Origin: an uncultured Lachnospiraceae bacterium
GTDB taxonomy: Bacteria; Bacillota; Clostridia; Lachnospirales; Lachnospiraceae
NCBI GenBank assembly: GCA_934402055.1
Contig: CAKRTC010000026.1
Location: forward strand, 1 to 30,871
DNA: 30,871 nt
Direction of reading: 5' to 3'
Below the pieces are notes generated by a model, which was not told the DNA's origin, did no database searches, and was given only the letters and a program-made list of their open reading frames with translations. Below are positions 30,802 to 30,871 of this stretch, piece after piece. Every line of letters starts with the position of its first letter. The stretch's first letter is position 1. The position numbers and the translations under genes were made by a program.

Positions 30802-30871
30802 GTTTGCGCGCCATGGGCGCGCTCTAACGGGTGAAAGTCCCAAACACACCTAGGCAACGAGGAAGTGTATA
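30802..30871 (+). mobile_element. 5-prime end of a group IIC intron, cut by the window edge
   Basis: The last 70 bases read like the start of domain I of a bacterial group IIC intron. Aligned from memory with the Oceanobacillus iheyensis group IIC intron, CATGGG, TCTA and the hairpin GGGTGAAAGTCCC (GGGTGAGAGTCCC in that intron) fall at matching distances, and the later AGGCAACGAGGAAG corresponds to its AAGGCAGAAGUAAC region. Group IIC introns typically insert just downstream of terminator stems, exactly the arrangement here. The first bases would be GTTTG rather than the usual GTGYG, so either the boundary or the first residues are atypical. The reverse transcriptase ORF, if present, lies outside the window. 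Confidence 0.75.

Overview
The window looks like a chromosomal segment of a moderate-GC Firmicute, most probably a Lachnospiraceae-type member of the Clostridia. The supporting signs are AGGAGG-like ribosome binding sites with frequent TTG and GTG starts, a CIRCE-controlled hrcA-grpE-dnaK-dnaJ cluster, a mraZ-led division and cell wall cluster, and protein sequences that read as clostridial throughout. The family assignment is inference; no 16S rRNA is present. Almost every stretch is explained by about two dozen intact genes. I see no tRNA, rRNA or CRISPR array.

Layout. 1-1748: promoter, permease and ATPase of a polar amino acid ABC importer. 1877-3322: an M20-family amidohydrolase of the AbgB type. 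3323-3551: a gap with a candidate structured RNA or complex terminator. 3552-6082: metallo-beta-lactamase-fold hydrolase, secreted 3D-domain protein and hemW, the last two translationally coupled. 6083-6499: a 417-bp non-coding stretch with two 94-bp tandem repeats, a large foldable element, a hairpin overlapping a promoter, and a CIRCE operator. 6500-11379: hrcA, grpE, dnaK and dnaJ. 11549-12445: lgt. 12639-15670, minus strand: ppx and ppk1, a polyphosphate module. 15985-17463, minus strand: an APC-family permease with its own promoter and an 18-bp palindromic operator candidate. 17464-17842: a divergent regulatory gap that also carries the mraZ promoter and a four-copy, 10-bp-phased MraZ operator candidate. 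17843-29475: mraZ, rsmH, ftsL-like, class B PBP, mraY, murD, ftsW, ftsQ/divIB, a DUF1576 membrane protein and ftsZ. 29720-30727: asd. 30802-30871: the first bases of a probable group IIC intron, inserted just after the asd terminator hairpin and cut by the window edge.

How the genes work together. The 17843-29475 block couples peptidoglycan precursor synthesis (MraY, MurD) with septal polymerisation (FtsW and its partner PBP), the FtsL/FtsQ divisome scaffold and the FtsZ ring, under presumed MraZ autoregulation. Asd next door starts the diaminopimelate and lysine branch that feeds the same wall, although it has its own promoter. HrcA, GrpE, DnaK and DnaJ form the heat-shock chaperone unit.

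The most unusual items are the DUF1576 membrane protein between ftsQ and ftsZ, which shows a visible internal duplication; the exactly phased mraZ operator; the structured repeats upstream of hrcA; two clean palindromes at the APC and asd promoters; and repeated overlap of hairpins with promoter boxes. I found no convincing new multi-gene system such as a defence island.
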